Source: Linderina pennispora
Lineage: Eukaryota; Kickxellomycota; Kickxellomycetes; Kickxellales; Kickxellaceae
Assembly (NCBI RefSeq): GCF_002104995.1
Contig: NW_024468254.1
Coordinates: 62,001 to 126,000, forward strand
Direction: 5' to 3'
DNA length: 64,000 bases
Made by a program: the position numbers and the translations under genes. Shown here one piece after another: positions 10,260-20,181 of this stretch; position 1 is the first letter of the stretch, and every line of letters starts with the position of its first letter. The notes below the pieces were generated by a model that was not told where the DNA came from, made no database searches, and saw only the letters and a list, made by a program, of their open reading frames with translations.

Positions 10260-11688
10260 ACGAAAATATAAATTTTACTCCATGGGCAAATGCTCTTATG
10301 TGAAGGCCAGCTCAGCTGCAGTGTGCAACGAGCATTCGCTGCTGATTGCCTCTGCATGCCCATTTTTAGAAGTCTCAAATGCCCACCTGACCCGTCGTTT
10401 CATACAAGCAGACTCTGCCTACTTGATACCAGAGGAAATGCAGTGCTTGGCTACGGACTCAGGGACAGGGCATGGCTATCGAGTTGATTTCACGTTCGTT
10501 GAGGACTGGCCTGCAGACAAAATCGAGATATGCTGTTGCTTGCGCTGGAATTCTCTGCAGAGAATAGTGTGCAGATGGCCAGAGTAGGGGCAAGGAATGC
10601 CAGTTTGGGATACGCGCCTGGCACATGCACCTGCGTATTGTTGAGTGGAAAGATGACACTGCGTTGGGATATTGCCCGTGCGGAATTTGTGTGGCATGGC
10701 GCCTACGCCATCGGGATGGACTAGAAGGGGCTCCCCCTTTATGTGCTATATGCCGTATAGCGCTGAATCCGTTTCGGCTTGGTCTTGAGCTTGAATGGAT
10801 CCACCACTTTGCTTATTGGGCTACAACCGGTTTTCTACTGGCAATCCTCTTGGAAATCGATGTCTTGTGTACCCTTGCCATTTCAGCTTGTGAATATGCA
10901 TACTTCCGCAGTGGTGCAAGCCCAGTGGACGACACGCGCACAAAGCGGTCTCTGGCCTGCCAGGTTCTTTCTGAGACAGCTGGCCAGCAATGTATTTTGG
11001 CAGCCAAGAATCCTTTCGCATTGTACGATTGCTTGGATAGTGCGGATCCCGCGTCCTTTTTCTGACTTTGGTATGCCGGGGCTGTCAGTATTCATTCACC
11101 AATTACCATCACCTAGCCAAGGATGGCCATGTCACATCCCTGAGCAGCAACCAAAAATGGCACAGCATTTGGATGCTGAGCATTTCCCACCAACCTCGCA
11201 CCGGCAGTTTCAAATCGCACTATGCGAATGGGTGTGAATATGTGTGCGAACGAAAACCTGCATAGTACAGGCTTTTTCATAGAAATGCACCAGTCCGTGC
11301 CAGCAGTGTATGGCCACTGCTTCCTCCGCTTGTCTTTCGTTCTAAATTATCCACAAAAATATCTCGTTTTATGTGGTTGGCCAAGCAATCCCATGTGAAC
11401 GGAGTGGACCAGCTTCGCAAACCGGATTGCCTCTCGATCGAGTCATCTCCAGGCAGCGATGAGCAGAACAATCGACAACAGAATCGCCGGTGGAGCCGTG
11501 GAATACACATTTGTTTGCATGATCCTTGCCTTTCCAGATGCACCGTCATTCCATACGGGAGGCATATAAATACCGATATTGCCGGCCCACCACCAACGGC
11601 CTAGTCAATTTCAGAACCTGTATACTTTTCTACCCACATCTTTCTCCTAATTCCCTCTAGTACCCACCCCTCGAACAACAAATCCACA
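10260..11688. other. Intergenic region, no gene recognised
   Basis: About 1.4 kb. The frames seen here overlap each other on both strands and lack domain, signal-peptide or membrane features. A TATAAA for the next gene is at 11565. Confidence 0.55.
11565..11570 (+). promoter_or_regulatory. TATA box of small secreted protein 1
   Basis: TATAAA in GGCATATAAATACC, 124 bp upstream of the ATG at 11689. Confidence 0.6.
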
Positions 11689-12141
11689 ATGCAGTTCAAG
11701 AGCCTTATCGCTGTTACCGCTCTCGTTGCTTCGGCCTTCGGTGCCATCGACTGGACCTCACCCGCTACTCTCGCCTGTGCCAAGCAGCACTGGGCTGAGA
11801 TCAAGGCAAAGGCTGACCCCCTGCTTCCTTCGGCTGGTCTGCTTCTGACTCCCGAGCAGCGTGCTAAGCTGTCGTCGCTTCTTTCGGGCCAGTCAACCAT
11901 GCCCTCCAACCCCACCGACGCGTGGCTCCTGGAGCTGCCCAACGCCATCCCGCCCAGCGTTCTGAACCTTGTCAGCGGTACCATCATCACCAACTGCCTG
12001 GCTACCTATGTGCCCCCTGCCTCTACCACCTCGGCACCTGCTCCTACCACCAAGGCTCCTGGTACCACCACCACGGCGCCTGCTCCCACTACCAACGCGC
12101 CCACCCCTACCTCGACGGCTCCTCCCAAGTGCGGCCACTAG
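11689..12141 (+). CDS. Small secreted DWTSPAT-family protein with Thr/Pro tail
   Basis: A 150-aa protein with a signal peptide (residues 1-18, cleavage near AFG-A). The mature domain of ~90 residues begins AIDWTSPATLACAKQHWAEI and ends TNCLATY, with two cysteines that could form one disulfide. A ~50-residue mucin-like tail of Thr/Pro/Ala (TTKAPGTTTTAPAP) follows and is likely O-glycosylated. The same domain without the tail is encoded at 13942, and a dead copy is at 14975. I recognise no named family. The domain looks mostly helical (KQHWAEIKAKADPL; TPEQRAKLSSLLSG). The abundance-style promoter (TATA) and the secretion signal suggest a surface or effector-like protein; the function is unknown. 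Confidence 0.85.
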   Translation: MQFKSLIAVTALVASAFGAIDWTSPATLACAKQHWAEIKAKADPLLPSAGLLLTPEQRAKLSSLLSGQSTMPSNPTDAWLLELPNAIPPSVLNLVSGTIITNCLATYVPPASTTSAPAPTTKAPGTTTTAPAPTTNAPTPTSTAPPKCGH

Positions 12142-13941
12142 ATAGCCATGCCGCTAACCTCTAGCCACATGCCTTCATGTGTGATAAAGCTCTGTTCAAG
12201 AAGGTCTACTAGATAGGAGTGTCTGGCTAATGCCTAAGCTGCCCCACACATTGTGCAATTCGAATAATAGTCCTGTTCAAAACAAGTGCTTATCGACCGT
12301 TACCCAGCTCAGATCATGCATGTCGATTTATTTAATGGCTGTGTGTACATTGCCAGACATGATATTACTCAATGCGAAAGCGAGTGTAGTTCGCTATGCT
12401 ATCTCCCATGAACTGCGAAATGCATATTTCCTCTCATCTCCTAACCCCAATCCGCATTTCCCAGGGTATTCCGTTTGCGTATACCTGCAAAGAAAAGCGT
12501 GTGCGGGAATTCCTGCCTTCTTCGGACTCTGAATACTCCACCTCCTGCTTGCCGATGTAGGGAATCCTTTTGGCTGCAGATAATCCTACAAACTCGCACA
12601 CCCTTTACCATTGCTATGTATTTCTCATGTCGGTGCATTTCGTGTGACAATCCAAAGGGACACGCTGTATCAAGCAGCGGACAGTGGCCAATAAAGCAAC
12701 TGCTTTGTACTGCTTGCAAAAGTGGCTATATCCTCAACAACATCAAGCCGGCCACGGTTCGCAGCTTGCTGTCTGAAGCCTACCTCTTGGACTGGGTCGT
12801 CCTTGCAAGCCTTGGGTCAATGTCCTAAATAATATCAGCGACCTGCTATTATTCACTTTTACTACAACCTGCATTGACGCTCGTACAAGAGTGGAAATTA
12901 ATGGCACACTGTTCCTGGGCTGAGTACCTCTGCTATTTGCTTCCTTTTCTCTGACAGTACATTCGAATTCGGCACAAGCTTGGTGCCGGATGAAGTTACA
13001 CTATATGGTTTTAATTTCAAAAGCTCAGAGCATCTGTTTCCCCTAAAATAACGCGTTATATTGGTGACCCGGAGCATGGAGCTAACTCCAGCAGCTCAGG
13101 CATGCTGTGCTGATGACTTGAGCCGTGGGCAGGTACTTACTATAGGCTAATTTACATGCCTGGAGTACTGAAAGCGGTAGGCGCAGCGACCACGCAAGCA
13201 GTTTTCTATATGGATTTTTCGGTGCATAAAGGCAAATTGGTCTCTGCGGGAAATTCTACTCGTCTGGTCTTTGTCCAACGACCATATCTCGTGAAGCTGC
13301 ATATAAGGGACAGACCGGAATGACACGAGGACAGTCCTGGCCAAGTGTGGAGCAGCTGGACAACGCAACCTATATACCTGAATGCAAGTTGCAATGAATC
13401 CAGTTCGCGCGCAGCGGCATTCGGGGAATGCCTGTCTGTTGTGGTGGTCTCCATCCGTAGGGCCAAGTCACCAATGTGCTGGTGAGAAGTATTGGACTTT
13501 GTATAACTTATTTGCAATCCGCTCTGTGCCAAAAAGTCGATGCGAGTGAGCGTGAATAGACATGAAGCTTGTCCAATTCAAGTTTTATCCAATCTTTTTG
13601 CATGCACTGGTGGATCTATATTGGAGTTTCCCAAGACAGGTTGCCCTCATCCTTTGTATATGGTAAATCTGTCCTAAGCATCAGCCAACTGTGCAATTCT
13701 CTTTAGGATAGCAGATATTTGCACAATTCTTTGTGCACTGTGCCATCTTGCAGCTGTGTTGCAAATTTGTAAGCGGTGCGTCCCCGAGCCATAGGGTGAA
13801 TGGACCATGGCTGCTATTGCCTTGCTCTGGACTTGGTGGGCTAGCAGGTATATAAGACCAGTCCTCCACTCCCCAATTCCAAATTGTCATAAACACACAC
13901 CCAAGCTACTCTTCGCTGTCTACCCAAGAATAACCTCCACC
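12142..13941. other. Intergenic region, no gene recognised
   Basis: About 1.8 kb between two paralogous small secreted genes. The frames found are short and unconvincing. One at 12475-12828 contains a chance-looking CxC..C...CxxC set. A near-palindrome lies at 12971-12987. A TATATAAG box at 13849 serves the next gene. Confidence 0.5.
13849..13856 (+). promoter_or_regulatory. TATA box of small secreted protein 2
   Basis: TATATAAG in CAGGTATATAAGACC, 93 bp upstream of the ATG at 13942. It lies inside the longer frame that starts at 13807, which argues that the upstream Met is not the true start. Confidence 0.55.
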
Positions 13942-14271
13942 ATGCAGTTCACTAAGATCTTTGTTTCCATCGCTGCCCTTGCCTCGGCTGCCCTCGCTGA
14001 TATCGACTGGACCTCACCCGCTACCCTCGCCTGTGCCAAGCAGCACTGGGCTGAAATCAAGGCAAAGGCTGACCCGCTCATCCCTTCGGCTCCTCTGCTC
14101 CTGACCCCCGAGCAGCTGGCCTCCCTGTCATCCCTGCTGTCGGGCCAGTCGACTCTGCCCTCCAACCCCACCGACGCGTGGCTTCATCAGCTGCCTGGCG
14201 CTATTCCGCCCTCGCTCCTGGACGTTATTGCTGGTGACATCATCAATGCCTGCCTGGCCACCTCCACTTAA
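13942..14271 (+). CDS. Small secreted DWTSPAT-family protein, no tail
   Basis: A 109-aa protein. I chose the ATG at 13942 because it follows CACC, gives a clean signal peptide (MQFTKIFVSIAALASAALA) and aligns with the start of the 11689 paralogue. The in-frame Met at 13807 would hide the signal and overlap the TATA box. The mature protein opens DIDWTSPATLACAKQHWAEI and ends NACLATST, keeping the two cysteines of the paralogue but stopping before any Thr/Pro tail. The mature domains of the two paralogues are very similar, so duplication is fairly recent. Function unknown. Confidence 0.85.
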   Translation: MQFTKIFVSIAALASAALADIDWTSPATLACAKQHWAEIKAKADPLIPSAPLLLTPEQLASLSSLLSGQSTLPSNPTDAWLHQLPGAIPPSLLDVIAGDIINACLATST

Positions 14272-14974
14272 TTTTAGCCTGGCACATTTGCACAGAGCAC
14301 CGGTTGCCCAGGGCCGATTCTACCATAATTCCGCTCTACTATTAAGCCCACTCTTTGTAGGTTTGTTTGAGCAAATTTTCAAATTGGATATCATAACCTT
14401 TTTGCTAGCTAGTATTGAAGCCTGTGCCAGCGAGTGAATTTTCTTGGTACTCACATCTTCCAACTGCCTTAAGCATCTTATGACACATCTCTCACAACAG
14501 ATCGCTTGTCGGCCATCGAATTTGCTCGCATCGGGGGACAGGGCTTCCTTGACTGGCATCAACGCAGCAAAGGAGGGTACCTAAATTGCTCAAACCCAAA
14601 CACATTACTAGAAAGGTAGCATATTATTATTGCGGTTGCCATGTGCTGCGATAGAACTTCTATATTTATCTCGTGGCAACCTGCTTCCGCTTTGCAGACA
14701 AAGACGCAGACATACGACGGTATTGATCGGCGACAGCAATCACTAACGTATGCCCGACCCCGTTATACCGGCCAGATACTCGGTCGTATTCTGTGAAGAT
14801 GCACTGAGCTGGCTGCTCTCGTATTTCACATATCCCAATCCAGCAGTTATAAAAAGCTACAAAAGCCGTTACTTGCTGTATCCGAACATACTTGCACACT
14901 GATATACACCACAAACAAGAATTTCTCAATAACAACTAGATATTTCTTATCTAGTTAAGGACGCTCTCTCCATC
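14272..14974. other. Intergenic region upstream of a decayed paralogue
   Basis: About 700 bp without a convincing gene. It retains TATAAA at 14848-14853, 127 bp before the lost start codon of the pseudogene. Confidence 0.5.
14848..14853 (+). promoter_or_regulatory. Relic TATA box before the pseudogene
   Basis: TATAAA in CAGTTATAAAAAGC, at the same relative distance as in the intact paralogues. The promoter therefore seems preserved although the reading frame is broken. Confidence 0.45.
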
Positions 14975-15293
14975 ACGCTGTTCACCAAGACCCTCCTTCT
15001 CCTTACCACTCTCGTCTCACCTGTCTTTGCTTGTATTGTCTGGACTTCACCTGCTACAATGCAGTGTGTCAATAAGAACTGACCCACAATCAAAGCTAAC
15101 ACCGACACCCTGCTCCCTCTGGCCCCTCTACCTGAATGCTAATCAGCTGGCTACACTGTCTTCCCTTCTTGGTGGCAAGTCAATGCTGCCCGCAAACCTG
15201 AGTGATGCATGGCTTATGAAGATGTCTGGCGCATTCCCACCATTGATTCTGAATATTGCTGCTGGCAACACTATTTCAAGATGCCTTGCATGA
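14975..15293 (+). pseudogene. Decayed third copy of the DWTSPAT secreted family
   Basis: Aligning to the gene at 13942 shows an ACG at 14975-14977 where the paralogues have ATG. A recognisable signal-like stretch (TLFTKTLLLLTTLVSPVFA) and VWTSPATMQCVN follow. A TGA at 15080-15082 replaces the Trp codon of KQHW. A loss of about two bases near 15129-15135 shifts the frame. After the shift the family sequence resumes (NANQLATLSSLLGGKSMLPA) and ends SRCLA before the stop at 15291-15293. With no start codon, an early stop and a frameshift, it cannot make the family protein. No short GT-AG intron would remove these defects. Confidence 0.8.
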
Positions 15294-15987
15294 ACCTCGA
15301 CCGATATTACGGCAAAGTTGCTTATATTCGCCGTCCTTATATCCACCAAACGAATTTACTTTTCACTCTATATCGTCTATTTGCTTTGTACGGACTCTTC
15401 CAGGTCGAGCCGATATATTCTGTCAAAGGCTCCCACGTGCTAGTGGCTTTATTGAACTACCAGCCGAATTGGAAACGATAGTGTTGACATTCGGGGTCCG
15501 GAGTCCCCCTGCGCCACCATAGACAAGACTGAAACGCATACGTACAAAGGCCCAGATAGACGACCAGCCTTCCTTCTTCCCCTCAGTCAATTTTTGAAAA
15601 GTCATTATTTTCCATATATTCTGTAACCACTCATTCCCCAGGTTAACAGATAGATTAATGACAGCGATAGGGTGCATGGGAATGGTGTCAGCTGAAATAT
15701 TAGAATCTCAAGATCCGATTACTGTGAACTACATAGTCTTTCATCCTGTTGTCTTTTTTTCTTTTTGGCTCTGCCACCTGAGCAACGGTATAAAACCTTT
15801 GTGCTCGCCTCCTCTTTCCTTCTTCTCTTCCGCTTTCTTTACATCAATATAATACTTGACTTTGTTGCTTTCTATTGATACTTTGCTTATGCTGCTAGCA
15901 TATTCTTGGACCGATACATTATTGTTCGAATATTTGTTCTGACTATAAACTAAAATTACACGCATATTCGCATATAAGGTTTTTTCG
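15294..15987. other. Intergenic region, nothing recognised
   Basis: About 700 AT-rich bases with short frames on both strands and no protein-like feature. Confidence 0.5.
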
Positions 15988-16674
15988 CTACTCATTTCTT
16001 GTTCGTTTTTTCTCATGCCCTACGCCACCCACCGTGTGCTCTAGACCTACAACATGAAATATGCCGCTAAATAGACTTTTCTTGCTAGTGCTCCGTAGAT
16101 ACATATCGTAGGAAGCAGTGAGTATAACTGACCCTCTCATAGGATGCATAATGGCAGACATAGTGTGATGGACCTGCCACATTGCAAGTAGGTGGCTATT
16201 AGTGTATCTTTTCAGCTCGGCGCCATATATATTGAGAAACCTATTAGCAAAAAGCGGCAATTTGGTTGACCTCCCTTTCCACATGTCAACCCTAATGCTG
16301 GTATTTCTCGCGAATACAACCAAACCCATGAGAGTGCACTTGACCAGCCCCCAAGTATTTCCTGAATCCCATTGGATGAATAGCATGTAAAACGTGCCAA
16401 TAGTGATATACGCTAATCTGCTTAATCTGGTGGCGACAAACACATTGTATCTCTTCAATCCAAATGGCGAAAGTAGAAGCACGAGCACCGATGCGGGCAT
16501 GAGACAGGCGAAACAAAATACCCTTGGTCCCAAATACATGAGGAAGCGAAGCACGAGGCATTCCAATGACCCTATTTGCGCCATAATTGCCATCGATACA
16601 TGGAACCTAAGAAGGTAACAAAAGTAGATAAAGTGACTTTGAGGAGGAGGAAACAAGGCGTATATGCACAACAC
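15988..16674 (-). CDS. Possible multi-pass membrane protein, unknown
   Basis: An open frame of 228 aa with hydrophobic segments such as CLVLRFLMYLGPRVFCFACL, ASVLVLLLSPFG and LAYITIGTFYMLFI, followed by a less hydrophobic C-terminal half with basic residues. A later Met (MAIMAQIG, about residue 28) is a plausible alternative start. I do not recognise a family. AT-rich, Phe/Leu-rich chance frames can look like membrane proteins, so this could be spurious or a decayed gene. It could also be one exon of a longer minus-strand gene. Confidence 0.3.
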   Translation of the reverse strand: MLCIYALFPPPQSHFIYFCYLLRFHVSMAIMAQIGSLECLVLRFLMYLGPRVFCFACLMPASVLVLLLSPFGLKRYNVFVATRLSRLAYITIGTFYMLFIQWDSGNTWGLVKCTLMGLVVFARNTSIRVDMWKGRSTKLPLFANRFLNIYGAELKRYTNSHLLAMWQVHHTMSAIMHPMRGSVILTASYDMYLRSTSKKSLFSGIFHVVGLEHTVGGVGHEKKRTRNE

Positions 16675-18892
16675 CGCTCCTGAAGTAACTATATTAACGG
16701 TGTGAGCTCATACTTCACACATACAGGCGCCAGAAAACCTGCCCCAGTTGCCGGGCAATAGAATCGGCAACGTCGAAAGCCTAGCCGCCAATAAATGCAA
16801 GCATTGAGTGCACAAAAAACAAATGTAAATTGGCCGAAAGGGAAGGAGGGCAGTGCACTGAGTTGACCAAAAGGAGACAACACCATGCTCATGCACAAGC
16901 GTGTAGCGCATGTGTGGTGCATAAGCATGAGCTGATCCAGCAGCCGGTAATCAATCAGGAGTTCGCCCAATGCTGAACCCAGCCGGTATATATTACTAGG
17001 AACTGACGACAATAACGTATGCTCAAATGGCCATGTGTCCAGCCCGCAATTCTGCTCGCTTACTGAACTGCAGCCATAAAAGAAACATCAACAGTGTTGA
17101 TATTGCCCGAGCACAGGCATAGCGATAGCGCTTCGGCTAGCGGAGGTGGCCTATTGTGGAAGATGGGTTTGCCTGAGCTGCAGAAAAAGCAGGATGTGCG
17201 CTTTTCGGGTCTGTTTGCGTTAAAAGAGGGTCGGGCTACCATGCGATTCCCAAATACGTAGAGTCGGAATGAGCTCGTATGCTGCCATGAAACTACAAAC
17301 AAGAGAACAGCAACACGGAGGCCAGTGCGGGTACTTTTGCGGGGCCCGAGGCAGATCAGAATTCGGCAATGCCCCTTTTCTCTTCAGAACATAGCAAAGG
17401 CGTTCGCATGGCAGGGTGGGCTGAATGCCAGATAATGAAACCGCCATGTGGACCAGCGTGCAAAGAGCAGGGGCCGTGCCTTCTCACATATCGTATCCCC
17501 AACATATCCTGTGCATAACTCCGATAACAAGCGCGATGTCGTTTGTGAGGAGCAGTATCTGAGTTGTTTACATTGGCAGAAAAGGGAATCAACCGACTGG
17601 GCTCGTTAAAGGAGTCGTGAAGCAGTGTTTTTGAGGGGCTTGTTTGGGATTGGCTCCTAATCCACCCCGTGGACGCACAAAAGACGTCGCGAGGTTGCCA
17701 AAAAGTAGAAAATCCACAGCAATAGGTGAGACGAGATTGGTGGCCAGAAGGACCCATTTGTTTGGATATTGGCGGGACCGCGTGGGCGGCAGACCGATGC
17801 AGAAGTCGCTCATTTGCGTGATAAACAAGCAGCAAACCAGGCCAGGCAAGGGTCTCCACGAAAGCCGAGTCAGTCGACATGTCAGTGGCCACATAGCCCG
17901 CAAGAAGCTGACCATGGCCCAGATGCACTGCAACAGGAGCTAGCAAGCACAGCATACACCCGGCAAGAATGCGGCCACCGCCACTGCGCAGTGCGTCGGG
18001 CAGCGTCTTGATTTTCTTGAAGCAGGGGGTTAGCCGGCAAGCGTGCGAGAAGCGATCGAGGGGCTAGGGTGTGTCTTTGTGCCAGGACGAAATGAGAGGA
18101 GGATCTGCAATAAGGCCGGGGAGCGGAGCAAACACATCGTCCCTAGCGTCCTATTTTTGGACCACTTTCCCTCTCACTGGTTGACATCTCTTGCGCCCGC
18201 TGCCAAGGTTGCAGCGGTGCATTTGAGCGATTTTTGTGTGGGCCAGCTGCGGGTGGGTCGCCGCAGACCGCTGCGCAGGCTGACAAAGGCACAGCAGCAA
18301 TTGGCAGCGGCGCCAGTCTGGCTTGCTGGGAAATGCAAGTCCGTCTTCTGGTAGATGACATCGCCTTCCAAATGGCGGCAACAGGGATTTGCATGCATCG
18401 TTTTCCACACTCCCAGCCATCCTCCAAGGACGCTTTCTATTCCTGACGCCGAAAAAGCGCAACACAGGAATGCGATGTTTGAGCGCTTTTTGGAGTGTGT
18501 TGGGGCCCATTGGCCACGAGGTTTTCCCTTTCGATGTCAGTTCGAGATCCTAAACGGCAGGCCGCTGCAGCTGCTAAATAGCTCATGCCTCACTGGCAGA
18601 GAGATGGCGGCCAGTATGTGCCCTGGCCGGGGGATGTGCAAAAGGCAGAGATGGAGGCAGGCGAGCAGCTTAAATAGAGCACGAACCGGTCCTTCTGGCG
18701 GAATGGATTTTTTCTTTAACAACCTCGTTCATTCTTTTTACCACCCCCTTTTCGCATCCCGTATACCCTCAGCTTGTGTCTACGTTTACGCCGGTCGTAT
18801 TCAGTTCACTACGTTTCATCCTCCTGAAAAACAGCTAGCTATACAAAACAACCACCTTTCTTACGCATCTGTCCCCCACATCACATTACATA
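16675..18892. other. Intergenic region with doubtful frames
   Basis: About 2.2 kb upstream of the second LPMO gene. Overlapping minus-strand frames at 16689-17012, 17356-17955 and 17589-17933 contain hydrophobic stretches, but none has a recognisable domain or clear splice structure. I can support no gene here. The last ~150 bp (CT-rich, then ACATAATG) are the likely LPMO leader. Confidence 0.45.
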
Positions 18893-19954
18893 ATGTTCTT
18901 CAAGATCTCTACTATCGCTGCTCTTGTTGCCACGGCCACCGCTCACATGGCCCTGGTTAAGCCGTGCACCCGGTGGACCCCGCACGGCGAGAACTGCCCT
19001 GCTCCCCCGGCGGGCCAGTCGGTCGACTACAACCTGAACGCTCCCCTGGGCGCCAGCCAGCCGCTGTGCAAGTACACGACCCCGTACGACACCCCGGTTG
19101 AGACATGGACTGCCGGTCAGTCGGTCACTGTCAAGTTTGACCCGACTGGCGCGGCTGCCCACGGTGGCGGTCACTGCGAGTTCTCTCTGTCGTACGACGG
19201 CGGCAAGACATTCGTTGTTGTCCACCAGGAGCTCAAGTACTGCTTCTTCAACGGCCCCTCGTCGAGCAACACTCCTCAGGTGACGAGCTACACGTTCAAC
19301 CTGCCCACCGATCTGCCGAGCTCCGACAAGGCTGTGTTCCAGTGGACCTGGGTCAACGCCATCGGCAACCGCGAGTTCTACAGCAACTGTGCTGATGTCG
19401 CCATCAAGGGCTCGTCCAAGTCGTTCACTGGCAAGGAGCTCACCATTGCCAACCACAACGGCTACCCGACCATCCCCGAGTTCAACGGCAACTACGACAC
19501 CGGTCTTGAGCACTACAAGAACGCCAAGCAGATCACCGTTACTGGTAACGGCTCTACTGGCCCCGCTCCGGTTCCGTCGTCGTCGGCTGCCCCGTCGTAC
19601 ACCTCGGCTGCTCCGTCGTACACCTCGGTCGCTCCCCCGGTCGGCCACACCCCGTCGGCCCCGGCCCCTGTCCCGACCTCCAGCGCCCCGGCTGTGACGT
19701 CCTCGGTTAGACCTGCCCCGACTGCCACCCCTGTCCCGCCCACCACTGCTGCCCCTGGTCCTGGCCCTACCACTGCTGCTCCCATCCCCACCCAGCCTGC
19801 CGGCGGTGCCTGCACGCACGGTGCTATGCGGTGCGCGGCTGATGGCTCTGGCTTCCAGACCTGCGTCTGGGGTGTCTGGGACACCGTCACTAGCTGCCCC
19901 GGTGAGACCAAGTGCAAGGCCAACGGCGACAGCATCGTCTGTGACTGGGTCTAA
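18893..19954 (+). CDS. Secreted AA11-like LPMO with C-terminal CBM19
   Basis: A 353-aa protein with a signal peptide at residues 1-17 (ending TATA), so mature His1 is His18 (HMALVKPC). The second brace His is probably His90 (AAAHGGGHCEFS) and the axial Tyr is Tyr163 (GNREFYSNC). The catalytic core is closely related to that of the LPMO at 9216. A Ser/Thr/Pro linker of ~90 residues (many SSAAPSYTS-like units) leads to a Cys-rich module at about 306-353 with the spacing of CBM19: C-x5-MRC, SGFQTCVWGVWD, SCPGETKC and IVCDW. CBM19 binds chitin, so the enzyme probably cleaves insoluble chitin, either its own wall or that of prey or hosts. The coding sequence is very GC-rich at third positions, suggesting high expression, and this creates a long antisense frame that is not a gene. 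Confidence 0.8.
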   Translation: MFFKISTIAALVATATAHMALVKPCTRWTPHGENCPAPPAGQSVDYNLNAPLGASQPLCKYTTPYDTPVETWTAGQSVTVKFDPTGAAAHGGGHCEFSLSYDGGKTFVVVHQELKYCFFNGPSSSNTPQVTSYTFNLPTDLPSSDKAVFQWTWVNAIGNREFYSNCADVAIKGSSKSFTGKELTIANHNGYPTIPEFNGNYDTGLEHYKNAKQITVTGNGSTGPAPVPSSSAAPSYTSAAPSYTSVAPPVGHTPSAPAPVPTSSAPAVTSSVRPAPTATPVPPTTAAPGPGPTTAAPIPTQPAGGACTHGAMRCAADGSGFQTCVWGVWDTVTSCPGETKCKANGDSIVCDWV

Positions 19955-20181
19955 GGCATGAATGCGTGATGCGTCTTTGTCTGCACATGCCCTAACGTCC
20001 TCTCCTTTGCTACGGACCTCGTGGAACATTTGGACATCTTTTCCGGGTTAGCAGAGAATTTAGCGCTGTAGAGCATCGCATACTTTCTCTTCCTTCCCGA
20101 GCCCTGTCCTCCATCTTAATGCTATGTACGTCTAGTGGTTGAACCACTGCGAAAAAAATAAAAGGAATTGTTGTTCACATA

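Noticed and set aside
12964-12987. GAATTCGGCACAAG followed by a near-palindrome, recalling a cDNA-library adaptor
   Set aside because: It differs from the adaptor (GGCACAAG rather than GGCACGAG) and sits in ordinary intergenic DNA with no vector sequence; chance is more likely.
15060-15140. An intron that would rescue the decayed DWTSPAT copy
   Set aside because: No GT-AG pair of plausible length removes both the TGA and the frameshift, and the start codon is lost as well.
17356-17955. 199-aa minus-strand frame as a gene
   Set aside because: Mixed composition rich in His/Ser/Cys without domains, and overlapped by another equally open frame.
18881-20029. 382-aa minus-strand frame antisense to the second LPMO
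   Set aside because: It is a by-product of strong GC third-position bias in the LPMO gene; its Arg/Gly/Val composition has no domain or conserved order.
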